From: Aureimonas endophytica
Lineage (GTDB): Bacteria > Pseudomonadota > Alphaproteobacteria > Rhizobiales > Rhizobiaceae
Reading direction: 5' to 3'
Length of the DNA: 64,000 nucleotides
NCBI RefSeq assembly: GCF_014642635.1
Contig: NZ_BMIQ01000012.1
Location: 1 to 64,000, forward strand
The translations under genes were made by a program, and so were the position numbers. The stretch's first letter is position 1. The number at the start of each line of letters is the position of its first letter. Positions 46,705 through 53,499 of the stretch are shown here, piece after piece. The notes under the pieces are model-generated. The model saw nothing but the letters and a program-made list of their open reading frames with translations. It had not been told where the DNA came from and searched no databases.

Positions 46705-48936
46705 ATGAAGTCGTGGGCTAGCTTCGAAGAGAATGTACGTGGACTTGCTTCCGCAATATGGAGCCACGACTGCCTTCCTGGGAGAATTGGAGGTGTCGAT
46801 ATAGATGGTGTGATCGACACTGAAAGCGATATACGCATCCTAATTGAAATGACGGAGCGAAGAGACCTTAATAAGGTTCGTGAAGACGTTAATAAACTCC
46901 TTACTGCCAAAAATGCTCTCCTGGCAGAAAGCGGCGAATTCGCTAGATGTTTCTGTGTTGTCAACGGGACCGTAACCAAATCAATGGTCGAGGCTGGTGC
47001 GCCTCACAAGATTAAGGTTGTTTCCTTCCAGTCTTTCGCCCGTACCTTCTACGATTTTGCTACTTATCGCATCGCTCGTGAAAGCGCCCCCTTCGGCAGT
47101 GCTGTTGATCCCCTCACCGGGAGAAGGGATGAGAGCGATTATGTCGCTGTCCGATACGAACACCTCGCTCACCGAACCGAACTAACCGCAAAAGACGTGA
47201 CAGATTTGCTGCTCGCAGGAAAGCGAGTTGTGCTGCTTGGAGAGTACGGTAGCGGCAAAAGCCGATGCTTACGTGAGGTCTTCTTTCAGCTCGCCGCGCA
47301 GGCAGAGGCTTTGCAGAACTATCCTGTAGGTATAGATCTTCGTGAAATGTGGGGAGTTAAGAGGGGCATCGAGTTGTTGCGTCGGCATCTCGAAGATCTT
47401 GGGCTCGATGCGTTGCAAAAGCCTGCCATTCGAGCACTAAATACAGACAGCCTTATCCTTCTATTTGATGGGTTCGACGAACTGGGCTCGCAGTCTTGGA
47501 GCAACGACAACGACAAGCTGCGTGCAATACGTGCTAAATCGCTTGAGGGAGTTAAAGACCTCATATCTAGAACGACGGGCGGAGTGCTGATTACGGGGCG
47601 CGAGCACTACTTCAACAACAACGAAGAGATGTTCGCAGCGCTAGGCATGTCGAAGAATTCAGCCGTTGTGCTTCGCTGCAAAAGTGAGTTTTCCGAGGCG
47701 GAAACTAGTGAGTTCTTCCGCCGCTTGGAGGCTGAGATTGATCTCCCGCAGTGGCTTCCTCGGAGGCCGCTCATCTGCCAGACGATTGTAAATCTTTCCG
47801 AAGACGACATCGATCGGATGTTCGGAGATGAACAAGACGAAGCAGAGTTTTGGGAGCATTTCATCCATGTTCTCTGCGAACGAGATGCTCGTATACACAT
47901 CTCGTTTGATGCATCAACGATTGAATTGATTCTTATCCAGCTCGCACGGCTGACGCGGACTCGGCCAGCGAACGTTGGTCCAATAACGTTGGCTGATACC
48001 CAAACAGCTTTCGAGGCAGTCGTAGGCCAGCAGCCGGTTGAAGAGGCTGCCGTTATGCTGCAAAGACTTCCTGCGTTAGGTCGGGTGAAAGCCGAATCGA
48101 ACGACCGCCAATTTATCGACGTTTACATCCTCGATGGGCTTCGAGCGAAGGATATCGCAAACCTTACGCGCACCGATGATGCGGCTCGACATAGCCAGAC
48201 CAATGGAATCAAGTACGTTAATCCCTTGAACGATCTAGGACAAAAGGTTCTTTCTCACCATATTGGTGACAGGAATTTAGAATTTCTTCAGCTTGCTAAG
48301 CGGGCCCTCACCGGTTCCAACAGGGTATTGGCGTGCGATATTGTTGCTAGTCTGCTGCGGGGGAGATTGGCAAGTCTAGATTTTGGAGGGCTCACAATTG
48401 ACGACGGATTGTTCGTCAAGCTGAACTTATCGAAGACGCTTCCGTCTAATCTTCGTGTAACAAACTCGGTGCTTGGCGACTTCACTCTGCCGTCCGCTCC
48501 GCCTCCTAATACGTCGTTTGAAAACTGCCTCGCTGAACGTGTTTTCGGTATTGCATCGGCCAATGCTGTGCCGGCATGGATAAAAGGCTTTAGTGCCGAC
48601 CACTACGATTCCGTCGAGAGCGTGTCGAGAATCCGGCAAATTGGATTGAGCCCAGAGCAAGAGGTTCTCGTCGCGATCATCCGTAAGGTTTTCTTCCAGA
48701 AGGGGGCAGGAAGGAAGGAAGAAGCGTTGACGCGTGGCCTTGGGAAGTTTGCGCCTTCGTCTAAAGTCGAGAAGATCATCAACTTGCTGATGCGGGAAGG
48801 TGTTTTAGAGCGGTTTAGAGGTAACGAGGGCTGGGTTTACACACCGAAGCGCCCCCTTGCTGCGCGGATGAAGACAATGCTCTATGAGTTGCGGACGAGC
48901 CGCGATCCAATCTGGCAGGCAGTCTCCACTCTCTAG
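46705..48936 (+). CDS. NACHT-type NTPase with nuclease-like N-terminal domain
   Basis: A 743-residue protein. Residues about 1-110 resemble a restriction-endonuclease fold: VDIDGVID (31-38) followed by LIEMTERRDLNKVRED (46-61); the usual E-x-K is E-M-T here, so catalytic power is uncertain. Then comes a NACHT ATPase with Walker A GEYGSGKSRC near 178, Walker B LILLFDGFDELG near 249 and a GGVLITGREHYF sensor-like strand near 292. The C-terminal 350 residues are helical with a possible winged helix (about 650-720). Such STAND proteins are common in anti-phage defence. Low GC and different codon use mark it as acquired. No strong ribosome site is seen. Confidence 0.72.
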   Translation: MKSWASFEENVRGLASAIWSHDCLPGRIGGVDIDGVIDTESDIRILIEMTERRDLNKVREDVNKLLTAKNALLAESGEFARCFCVVNGTVTKSMVEAGAPHKIKVVSFQSFARTFYDFATYRIARESAPFGSAVDPLTGRRDESDYVAVRYEHLAHRTELTAKDVTDLLLAGKRVVLLGEYGSGKSRCLREVFFQLAAQAEALQNYPVGIDLREMWGVKRGIELLRRHLEDLGLDALQKPAIRALNTDSLILLFDGFDELGSQSWSNDNDKLRAIRAKSLEGVKDLISRTTGGVLITGREHYFNNNEEMFAALGMSKNSAVVLRCKSEFSEAETSEFFRRLEAEIDLPQWLPRRPLICQTIVNLSEDDIDRMFGDEQDEAEFWEHFIHVLCERDARIHISFDASTIELILIQLARLTRTRPANVGPITLADTQTAFEAVVGQQPVEEAAVMLQRLPALGRVKAESNDRQFIDVYILDGLRAKDIANLTRTDDAARHSQTNGIKYVNPLNDLGQKVLSHHIGDRNLEFLQLAKRALTGSNRVLACDIVASLLRGRLASLDFGGLTIDDGLFVKLNLSKTLPSNLRVTNSVLGDFTLPSAPPPNTSFENCLAERVFGIASANAVPAWIKGFSADHYDSVESVSRIRQIGLSPEQEVLVAIIRKVFFQKGAGRKEEALTRGLGKFAPSSKVEKIINLLMREGVLERFRGNEGWVYTPKRPLAARMKTMLYELRTSRDPIWQAVSTL

Positions 48937-49061
48937 CTTTTCGCTTGGGGGGCCGGTTATCGGTTCCTCTTCGCGCCACGCCCAGCCAGCCTAAAGCGGG
49001 CCTTAGCCATCATGACACTGTTGAACTCCGGGATAGGTTAGGGGTCGCTTATCCCAGACGC

Positions 49062-49085
49062 CCTCACGCAGGGGCGGACGTGAGG
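49062..49085 (+). terminator. Hairpin after the NACHT gene
   Basis: CCTCACG-N10-CGTGAGG followed by TTTCCCCCC, 126 bases after the NACHT stop. The short stem and mixed tail make it only a fair terminator. Confidence 0.35.
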
Positions 49086-49160
49086 TTTCCCCCCGTACCC
49101 CCCCTCCCGGTTTGATAGTGGCAACCGGCTGAACTAGCGATCGTTGGAGCAGCTTGCATC

Positions 49161-49385
49161 TCAATCGAGAGCGATGTTGATGCCGTCGTAAATGATCGCA
49201 CTGCCTGGGTTCATGCGGATTCCCCACCCGGGGTTCTGCAAAAGGAATAGCGCTGCCCCTTCGACTGTCGCGAATTCCTTCGCAGACGCGACATGGTTCG
49301 TAGATGGCGGGAAGCATTTGAACCGGCTGCCATGGAGTAGATAAGCCTCTTTCTGTACGCCTTTCGTGTTTGCCCAAATGCGCAT
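49161..49385 (-). CDS. Small hypothetical protein, 74 residues
   Basis: The ATG at 49385 follows GAGGGGCGTC on the minus strand, a fair ribosome site. The product (begins MRIWANTKGVQKEAYLLHG, ends with a strand-rich segment) has no domain I recognise. Its AT content and codon use fit the island. It lies between the NACHT gene and the recombinase and points away from both. Confidence 0.5.
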   Translation of the reverse strand: MRIWANTKGVQKEAYLLHGSRFKCFPPSTNHVASAKEFATVEGAALFLLQNPGWGIRMNPGSAIIYDGINIALD

Positions 49386-49440
49386 GACGCCCCTCGAATC
49401 TTGCTATGGTGCCCACGGTGCATACCCTATCCGAACTCAA

Positions 49441-49559
49441 CCGTTCCACAGGGCTTGGTCTAGCGGGCCGTTCCACGCCGTGCCTAAAGCCGTCCCACAA
49501 GAATGCCCGTTGACATTTGGAACGGAGCAACCATCATAGCCTAGACCCCATTGGAACGA
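49441..49559. repeat. Repeated sites upstream of the serine recombinase
   Basis: The 8-mer CCGTTCCA occurs at 49441-49448 and 49468-49475, with a one-mismatch copy at 49490-49497. Its complement TGGAACGG is at 49518-49525, with a one-mismatch copy at 49552-49559. GGTCTAG (49457) and CTAGACC (49541) form another inverted pair in the same stretch. Such arrays just before a resolvase gene are typical of res or operator sites. Confidence 0.5.
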
Positions 49560-49576
49560 TCGGGAGCCGCTAGGCC

Positions 49577-50173
49577 ATGTCCATGCTGATCGGATACGCA
49601 CGCACGTCCACCCTGGAACAAGAAGCCGGCCTCGAAGCCCAAGAGCGCGACCTCAGGGCCGCAGGATGCGAAGAGGTCTACGCGGAGCGCGTCTCTTCGA
49701 TGTCCGAACGGGCGGAGCTTCGAGCCGCCATCAAGTTCGCCCGTAAAGGTGACACGCTCGTTTGCACGAAGGTTGATCGTCTCGCCCGCTCAGCGTCCGG
49801 CCTCTGGGACATCGTGAAGGAACTGGACGAGAAGAATGTGGGTCTCCGCATTCTCAGCCTTGGCGGCGACACGGTGGACACTCGGAGCGCCACGGGCCGG
49901 CTTATCCTCACCATCTTCGCCGGGTTCGCTCAGTTCGAACGGGAGATGATGCTAGAACGTCAGCGTGAGGGCATCGCAAAGGCGAAGGCCGAGGGAGCCT
50001 ATAAGGGACGCAAGCCGACTGCGATGGCCAAGGCCGACCAGGTGAAGGCGCTGGCAGCCAAGGGGATGTCCATGAGCCAGATCGCGGCGGAGGTCGGTAT
50101 TGGTAAGGGCAGCGTCCACCGCATACTGACGGCTAAACCGGAGACCGCGAAACTCGCTAGCGCTTCCGTTTAG
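49577..50173 (+). CDS. Small serine recombinase (resolvase/invertase family)
   Basis: A 198-residue recombinase. The catalytic serine is in IGYARTSTLEQE near residue 11, and conserved arginines are in VDRLARSASGL and QFEREMMLERQREGI. A Hin-like helix-turn-helix ends the protein (GMSMSQIAAEVGIGKGSVHR). Length fits the small resolvase/invertase group, not the large integrases. It probably acts on the repeats just upstream. Its 3' end overlaps the convergent helix-turn-helix gene by 17 bases. Confidence 0.92.
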   Translation: MSMLIGYARTSTLEQEAGLEAQERDLRAAGCEEVYAERVSSMSERAELRAAIKFARKGDTLVCTKVDRLARSASGLWDIVKELDEKNVGLRILSLGGDTVDTRSATGRLILTIFAGFAQFEREMMLERQREGIAKAKAEGAYKGRKPTAMAKADQVKALAAKGMSMSQIAAEVGIGKGSVHRILTAKPETAKLASASV

Positions 50174-50537
50174 GTGAACGCGCTTCCCGCTCGGCTTTTC
50201 TCTTCTCCCGATCTTCCTGCGCTGCCTTTCGGAGTAGATGGTCGAGAGCGATGCTGGCCATACTCATCCCTTCTGACGCCTCAGCATCGTCAGCTTTGCG
50301 CACCCGATAGGTCGCTGGCGGTGGCGACGCCTCCACCCTTTGCTCAGCTCGCGCCTTCTCGCGCATCTCTTGGATGGCTCGGCGGCTGACGAAATGCCGC
50401 CTCCCGATCTTCTCGATAACCAGCCGTCCGCGCCTCGCCTCCGCCCGTAGGGTCGCAGGCTTGATGGCCTCCCTGAAGATCAGCTTGCACGCCTCTTCGA
50501 GCGTTAGCGGCTCGTCAGGATCGGGTGCGTTCTCCAT
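50157..50537 (-). CDS. Helix-turn-helix protein, excisionase-like
   Basis: A 126-residue protein with an N-terminal helix-turn-helix of the excisionase/MerR-like type (LTLEEACKLIFREAIKPATL, then GRLVIEKIGRRHFVSRRAI) and a long charged C-terminal helix ending in a lysine/arginine-rich tail (REARSPKRKR). The start at 50537 has a strong GGAGG site; an earlier codon at 50612 does not. It could direct the recombinase or repress island genes. Confidence 0.68.
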   Translation of the reverse strand: MENAPDPDEPLTLEEACKLIFREAIKPATLRAEARRGRLVIEKIGRRHFVSRRAIQEMREKARAEQRVEASPPPATYRVRKADDAEASEGMSMASIALDHLLRKAAQEDREKRKAEREARSPKRKR

Positions 50538-50608
50538 CAATCCTCCGCTTCTTAATTGCCTCTCGTCCGTTTGAAACGTGGCAAGGTTTTCGCCAAGCCG
50601 AGCCACCA

Positions 50609-50845
50609 TCAATCGCTATCTAGAAGCTCGCGCCCCGCCGCTGTCCATTCGCCGAACCGAAAGCCGCCTTCCTCCATCTTCACGAAGCCCGCGTCGGCTA
50701 GGAGTGCCATCGCCTCCTCCCCAGCCGTCATGCACATATTGTCCAGGCAGTGGACCAAGCGGCCGTCGTTCATGTCTTCCCTGGAGAGATACTGAGCGAC
50801 CATCCAGGCAAGAGAGCGGAGGAGAAGCCGCTCGCGTTCGTTCAT
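50609..50845 (-). CDS. Small hypothetical protein, 78 residues
   Basis: The ATG at 50845 follows GGAGAGGACACG. It encodes a helical acidic protein (MNERERLLLRSLAWMVAQYL...) ending in a winged-helix-like FVKMEEGGFRFGEWTAAG segment. No family is recognised. It lies 71 bases upstream of the helix-turn-helix gene on the same strand and may share its transcript. Confidence 0.55.
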   Translation of the reverse strand: MNERERLLLRSLAWMVAQYLSREDMNDGRLVHCLDNMCMTAGEEAMALLADAGFVKMEEGGFRFGEWTAAGRELLDSD

Positions 50846-50918
50846 CGTGTCCTCTCCGTCTGCCGCCGGCCGGCCGTACGCTGTCCCGCTAGCTTTGCTG
50901 AGGCCGCTGACAGTGTAG

Positions 50919-51173
50919 AGCCAGTTCACCCACATCACCAAGGAGAAGGACTGCCTCGGCAAGGACGACCGCGTGGACTGCGTGGCGGGCGGCGTGGCGG
51001 TCTTCGCGGAGATGCTGGGGGTCGATCCCACCGTGATGAGCGCCAGGGCCAGCGAGGACCGTAAGGCCGCTGAGATCGCCGCGCTCTTCGATGAGGAGGA
51101 CGACTTGTTCGGGACGGGCCGAGTGATGGCGGATACGCGGGCCCAGGCTGCGAAGGCGCAGAAACGGCATTAG
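50919..51173 (+). pseudogene. 3' fragment of a T7-type terminase large subunit (DNA maturase B)
   Basis: An 84-residue frame opens right after a TAG at 50916 and has no good start. It reads FTHITKEKDCLGKDDRVDCV, which matches the C-terminal end of T7 gp19-type terminases, where an L-x-x-DDR-x-D segment follows the nuclease domain. The ATPase and most of the nuclease are absent. The sequence just to the left belongs to the minus-strand 78-residue gene, so a recombination joint lies near 50850-50918. A hairpin terminator follows. Confidence 0.62.
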
Positions 51174-51187
51174 GGGATACGAGATTG

Positions 51188-51229
51188 AGGGAGCCTGCCG
51201 GGTGCGGTGGGCTCTCTATTTGTGTTTTT
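51188..51229 (+). terminator. Terminator after the terminase fragment
   Basis: AGGGAGCC (51188-51195) pairs with GGCTCTCT (51210-51217), one G-T wobble, followed by ATTTGTGTTTTT. It lies 14 bases after the fragment's stop, as expected for the end of a phage late operon. Confidence 0.6.
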
Positions 51230-51248
51230 GCGTAATGGGGCGTGAGGA

Positions 51249-51267
51249 AATAGGTAGGTCTATGAGG
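51249..51267 (+). repeat. Spacer repeat, copy 1
   Basis: AATAGGTAGGTCTATGAGG. It matches the copy at 53049 in 17 of 19 bases. Candidate phage promoter or translation-start cassette. Confidence 0.45.
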
Positions 51268-51304
51268 GGGGCTCTAGGCTGCCATATAGTTATACACATA
51301 GAGA

Positions 51305-51495
51305 TAGACCCCATCATCATCCTCACCGGGAGCATGGCCATCAGGAGATGGAGCTTTAGGCTGTGCTCAAAGTGTACGATCCAAGCGACCTATTAGGCTC
51401 TTTGGGGGATGATGGGGTCTAGGTAAAAGCCGTTCGGAACCCATGTGCCTTTACGAGAAGGCACTTCGAACCGACTCTAGACCAATCAACGGCTT
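51305..51495 (+). ncRNA. Structured element with competing inverted repeats
   Basis: TAGACCCCATCATC (51305-51318) pairs perfectly over 14 bp with GATGATGGGGTCTA (51408-51421). The same right arm (GGTCTAG, 51416-51422) pairs instead with CTAGACC (51477-51483). Inside lie GAGCA/TGCTC (51330, 51364) closing CCATC-agga-GATGG (51338-51351), and GTGCCTT/AAGGCAC (51445-51464). AAGCCGTT (51427-51434) can pair with AACGGCTT (51488-51495). Such mutually exclusive helices are typical of switching RNAs or of structured DNA sites. It fills the gap between the terminase fragment and the next gene. Confidence 0.5.
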
Positions 51496-51502
51496 ACGGT
51501 GT

Positions 51503-51542
51503 GGGCGCCTCTTAGGAGAACGAAGCGCACCCCGAGGCACCC
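51503..51542 (+). promoter_or_regulatory. Hairpin hiding the ribosome site of the 150-residue gene
   Basis: GGGCGCCTC (51503-51511) pairs with GAGGCACCC (51534-51542) with one mismatch. The GAGG in the right arm is the only ribosome site at proper distance (5 bases) from the ATG at 51543, so folding would block translation. Confidence 0.45.
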
Positions 51543-51995
51543 ATGAGGAAACTCCGTAGAGACTTCACCGAGCCCGCCGATCCCGAAATGGCACGCCGCC
51601 AGCGCTGCAACGATGCGGCATGGCGCTTCCTTCTTGATGCCGTGGCCGAACGCTTCCCCATGGATGCCATGCGTGATGCTGCGATTGTGTCTCTTCGCCG
51701 TCCTCGGGGCCTGAAGTCCCTTACGGGTTCAGCGGTCTACGAGGTGGTAAAGCGCTTCCACTGCCCTGAGCCGACCGTGAAGCTGATGACGGGGACCCTC
51801 GCGGACCTCTTGGTGCTTGGCGGTACGGCTGGCCTCGATGGATCACCGAGCCCGATCGCTGAGACCTACCAGAAGTTCACCACATGGAAGCTGGCCAAGG
51901 CCGGGGCGGAAAGGCGTCGGCGGGACATCACGAAGGCCGCTGAGAAGACCAAGGCCCAATGGAGACAGTCTCGGGAGTGGGAGGGGTCTAGCTGA
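51543..51995 (+). CDS. Phage-block hypothetical protein, 150 residues
   Basis: A basic, helical protein of unknown family (residues 1-25 acidic/arginine mix; LKSLTGSAVYEVVKRF near 59; C-terminal AGAERRRRDITKAAEKTKAQ). The lysine/arginine-rich tail suggests nucleic-acid contact. No other start lies between an in-frame TAG at 51513 and the ATG. Its ribosome site is in a hairpin arm. First intact gene after the terminase remnant. Confidence 0.6.
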   Translation: MRKLRRDFTEPADPEMARRQRCNDAAWRFLLDAVAERFPMDAMRDAAIVSLRRPRGLKSLTGSAVYEVVKRFHCPEPTVKLMTGTLADLLVLGGTAGLDGSPSPIAETYQKFTTWKLAKAGAERRRRDITKAAEKTKAQWRQSREWEGSS

Positions 51996-51997
51996 GT

Positions 51998-52014
51998 TAG
52001 GTGGACTGATGAGG
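51998..52014 (+). repeat. Spacer repeat, copy 2 (diverged)
   Basis: TAGGTGGACTGATGAGG. It agrees with the 53049 copy at 14 of 17 positions and starts 3 bases after the stop at 51995. Confidence 0.35.
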
Positions 52015-52098
52015 AAAGCCCTCTCGGAACCCCGCTCGCCCCAGAACATGAAGAAGGGCCGCAGCCCAGCCAGACCGCGACCCTTCAAGCCCCTCTAG
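52009..52098 (+). CDS. Possible 29-residue peptide gene
   Basis: The ATG at 52009 sits behind AGGTGG and gives a short arginine/proline-rich basic peptide (MRKALSEPRSPQNMKKGRSP...). Support is only the ribosome site. The rest of the 51996-52323 gap shows nothing else. Confidence 0.25.
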   Translation: MRKALSEPRSPQNMKKGRSPARPRPFKPL

Positions 52099-52323
52099 AA
52101 GGATTGGCGGCAGTGATCCGCTGCGGCCAGCCCGGAGAATACCGCGCGGCCTCCGAAGAGCAAGGTGGTGGAAGGCGACATAACGAAAAGGAATCCAAGG
52201 GCCTAAACGGATTCACACAATGAATTGGACCCTCCGAATCCCGGTGGCCTAGCCTCGCATCCGCCTCAGGACCTCAGCCCTCCTCAGGCGCAACCGACCA
52301 GCCACCTCCGAGGATCACCAGCC

Positions 52324-52884
52324 ATGAACGCCGTAACGCTTGCTCCGAGCGAAGGCACCTTTGCGTCCGTTGAGGCACCGCTTTGCCCCCTGCCTACCGA
52401 GGAGTTCAGCCAAAAATGGCGCCGAAGCCTGAGGGATGGCAGCGAAGAGGTGGTGCCGTGGTATCAGCGTGATCCCGCCGGAATTGTACGCTGCCCGTAC
52501 GGGATACCGCAGACCAATCCCGGCTTCGTTTCACCGCTGGGTTATCTGGACCTTCATGAGGATACCCCAGCCGTGATGGCGGGCTGCCACATAGCAATAG
52601 GGCTTGCAGCAGCTTCGTGGGCGCAGGTTGGAGGGGAAAGAACAACGGGCGGCCGGGATGTCGTGATTTGCCTCACTGAGGACGCGTGCCCGATCAGCGA
52701 CATGACACTATTCGAAACCCTCTGCATCGCTGAGCACGAACTCCAGCCCGCCCGCGATCGTGTCGCCGTCCGCCTCGCCACCGACCCCGACTTCACCGCC
52801 AAGTTCGCCCAGGCGCGGGCCATCATGAGCGCCGCGTGCGTCTACTTCCCCTGGTATCGCGGGGATGGCAAGATTCCCGGCTGA
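52324..52884 (+). CDS. Phage-block hypothetical protein, 186 residues
   Basis: The ATG at 52324 is preceded by CCGAGGATCACCAGCC, a fair site. The protein is soluble and has tryptophan/tyrosine-rich and glycine stretches (VPWYQRDPAGIVRCPYGIP; MAGCHIAIGLAAASWAQVGG). I recognise no domain. It runs in the same direction as the virion genes and has similar codon use. Confidence 0.55.
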   Translation: MNAVTLAPSEGTFASVEAPLCPLPTEEFSQKWRRSLRDGSEEVVPWYQRDPAGIVRCPYGIPQTNPGFVSPLGYLDLHEDTPAVMAGCHIAIGLAAASWAQVGGERTTGGRDVVICLTEDACPISDMTLFETLCIAEHELQPARDRVAVRLATDPDFTAKFAQARAIMSAACVYFPWYRGDGKIPG

Positions 52885-53048
52885 GGGAAGCCGTAGGGGT
52901 CTCATAGGTCCCAAGACTGAACCCCAGCGAGGGGCATGAAGCCGGGCGGCAAGGGTGCGAGAAGACGCCCACCGCGCGGTTTCGTTATGTTCGGCCGGAG
53001 GAAGGCGAATTGCCCCTCATGATGAGAAAGCCGGCCTAGTAGGGGCGC

Positions 53049-53067
53049 AATAGGTAGGTTGATGAGG
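53049..53067 (+). repeat. Spacer repeat, copy 3
   Basis: AATAGGTAGGTTGATGAGG, nearly the same as 51249-51267. No gene of useful length begins at its ATG. Confidence 0.45.
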
Positions 53068-53188
53068 AGCGGGATTATGTCTCGTATCGAGGAAGGCGCT
53101 CAGAATTAGGCGTCACGATAAGGCCCCCGCGCCTAACTAAGTGCGCCGCGCGGTTCAGAGATACCCTCAATGCCGGCCATCTCGAACA

Positions 53189-53214
53189 CTAAGCGTAACG
53201 AGCGGTACGCTTAG
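53189..53214. promoter_or_regulatory. Perfect dyad, operator-like
   Basis: CTAAGCGTA-acgagcgg-TACGCTTAG: 9-bp arms with an 8-base centre, about 290 bases before the next gene. No T tract follows, so it is more likely a protein site than a terminator. Confidence 0.45.
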
Positions 53215-53499
53215 CGCCAAACCATTTCGCCCTTCGCCTCGCATGGCCGGGCCATACCGCTAACCATCGACCCCAATTCCCTCTCAGCACCCACGGGCCG
53301 CGCCATCCGCGCAGTGGGGGGCCGCGCCGCGCCTTCAAGGCATCGCGCCATGCCAGCCGAGAGGGACGCTGAGGCCCGCAGACAGAAAATCCCAGGGGTG
53401 GGCGCTGTCTGCGGGCCGGATGGCTTCGTGCCGTCCAGTCTTCGAGCCTGCCCTGTCCCCCCAATCCACCACCATTCAGAAACGAAAGGCATCGCGCCT

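Larger units (their letters stand above)
52885..53499. other. Long spacer in the phage block
   Basis: About 615 bases with no convincing gene. It holds a repeat copy (53049-53067), a loose stem ATTGCCCCT...AGGGGCGCAAT (about 53009-53051) and a perfect dyad (53189-53214). Confidence 0.4.

Noticed and set aside
49003-49530. A 175-codon minus-strand frame
   Set aside because: It runs through the recombinase site array, the C-rich tract and the 74-codon gene in another register; the product is Arg/Cys filler.
51416-51483. A tRNA-like fold (7-bp closing stem, TTCGAAC at the T-loop place)
   Set aside because: The T-stem does not pair, no D-arm is present, and the length of 68 is short. The region is better explained by competing hairpins.
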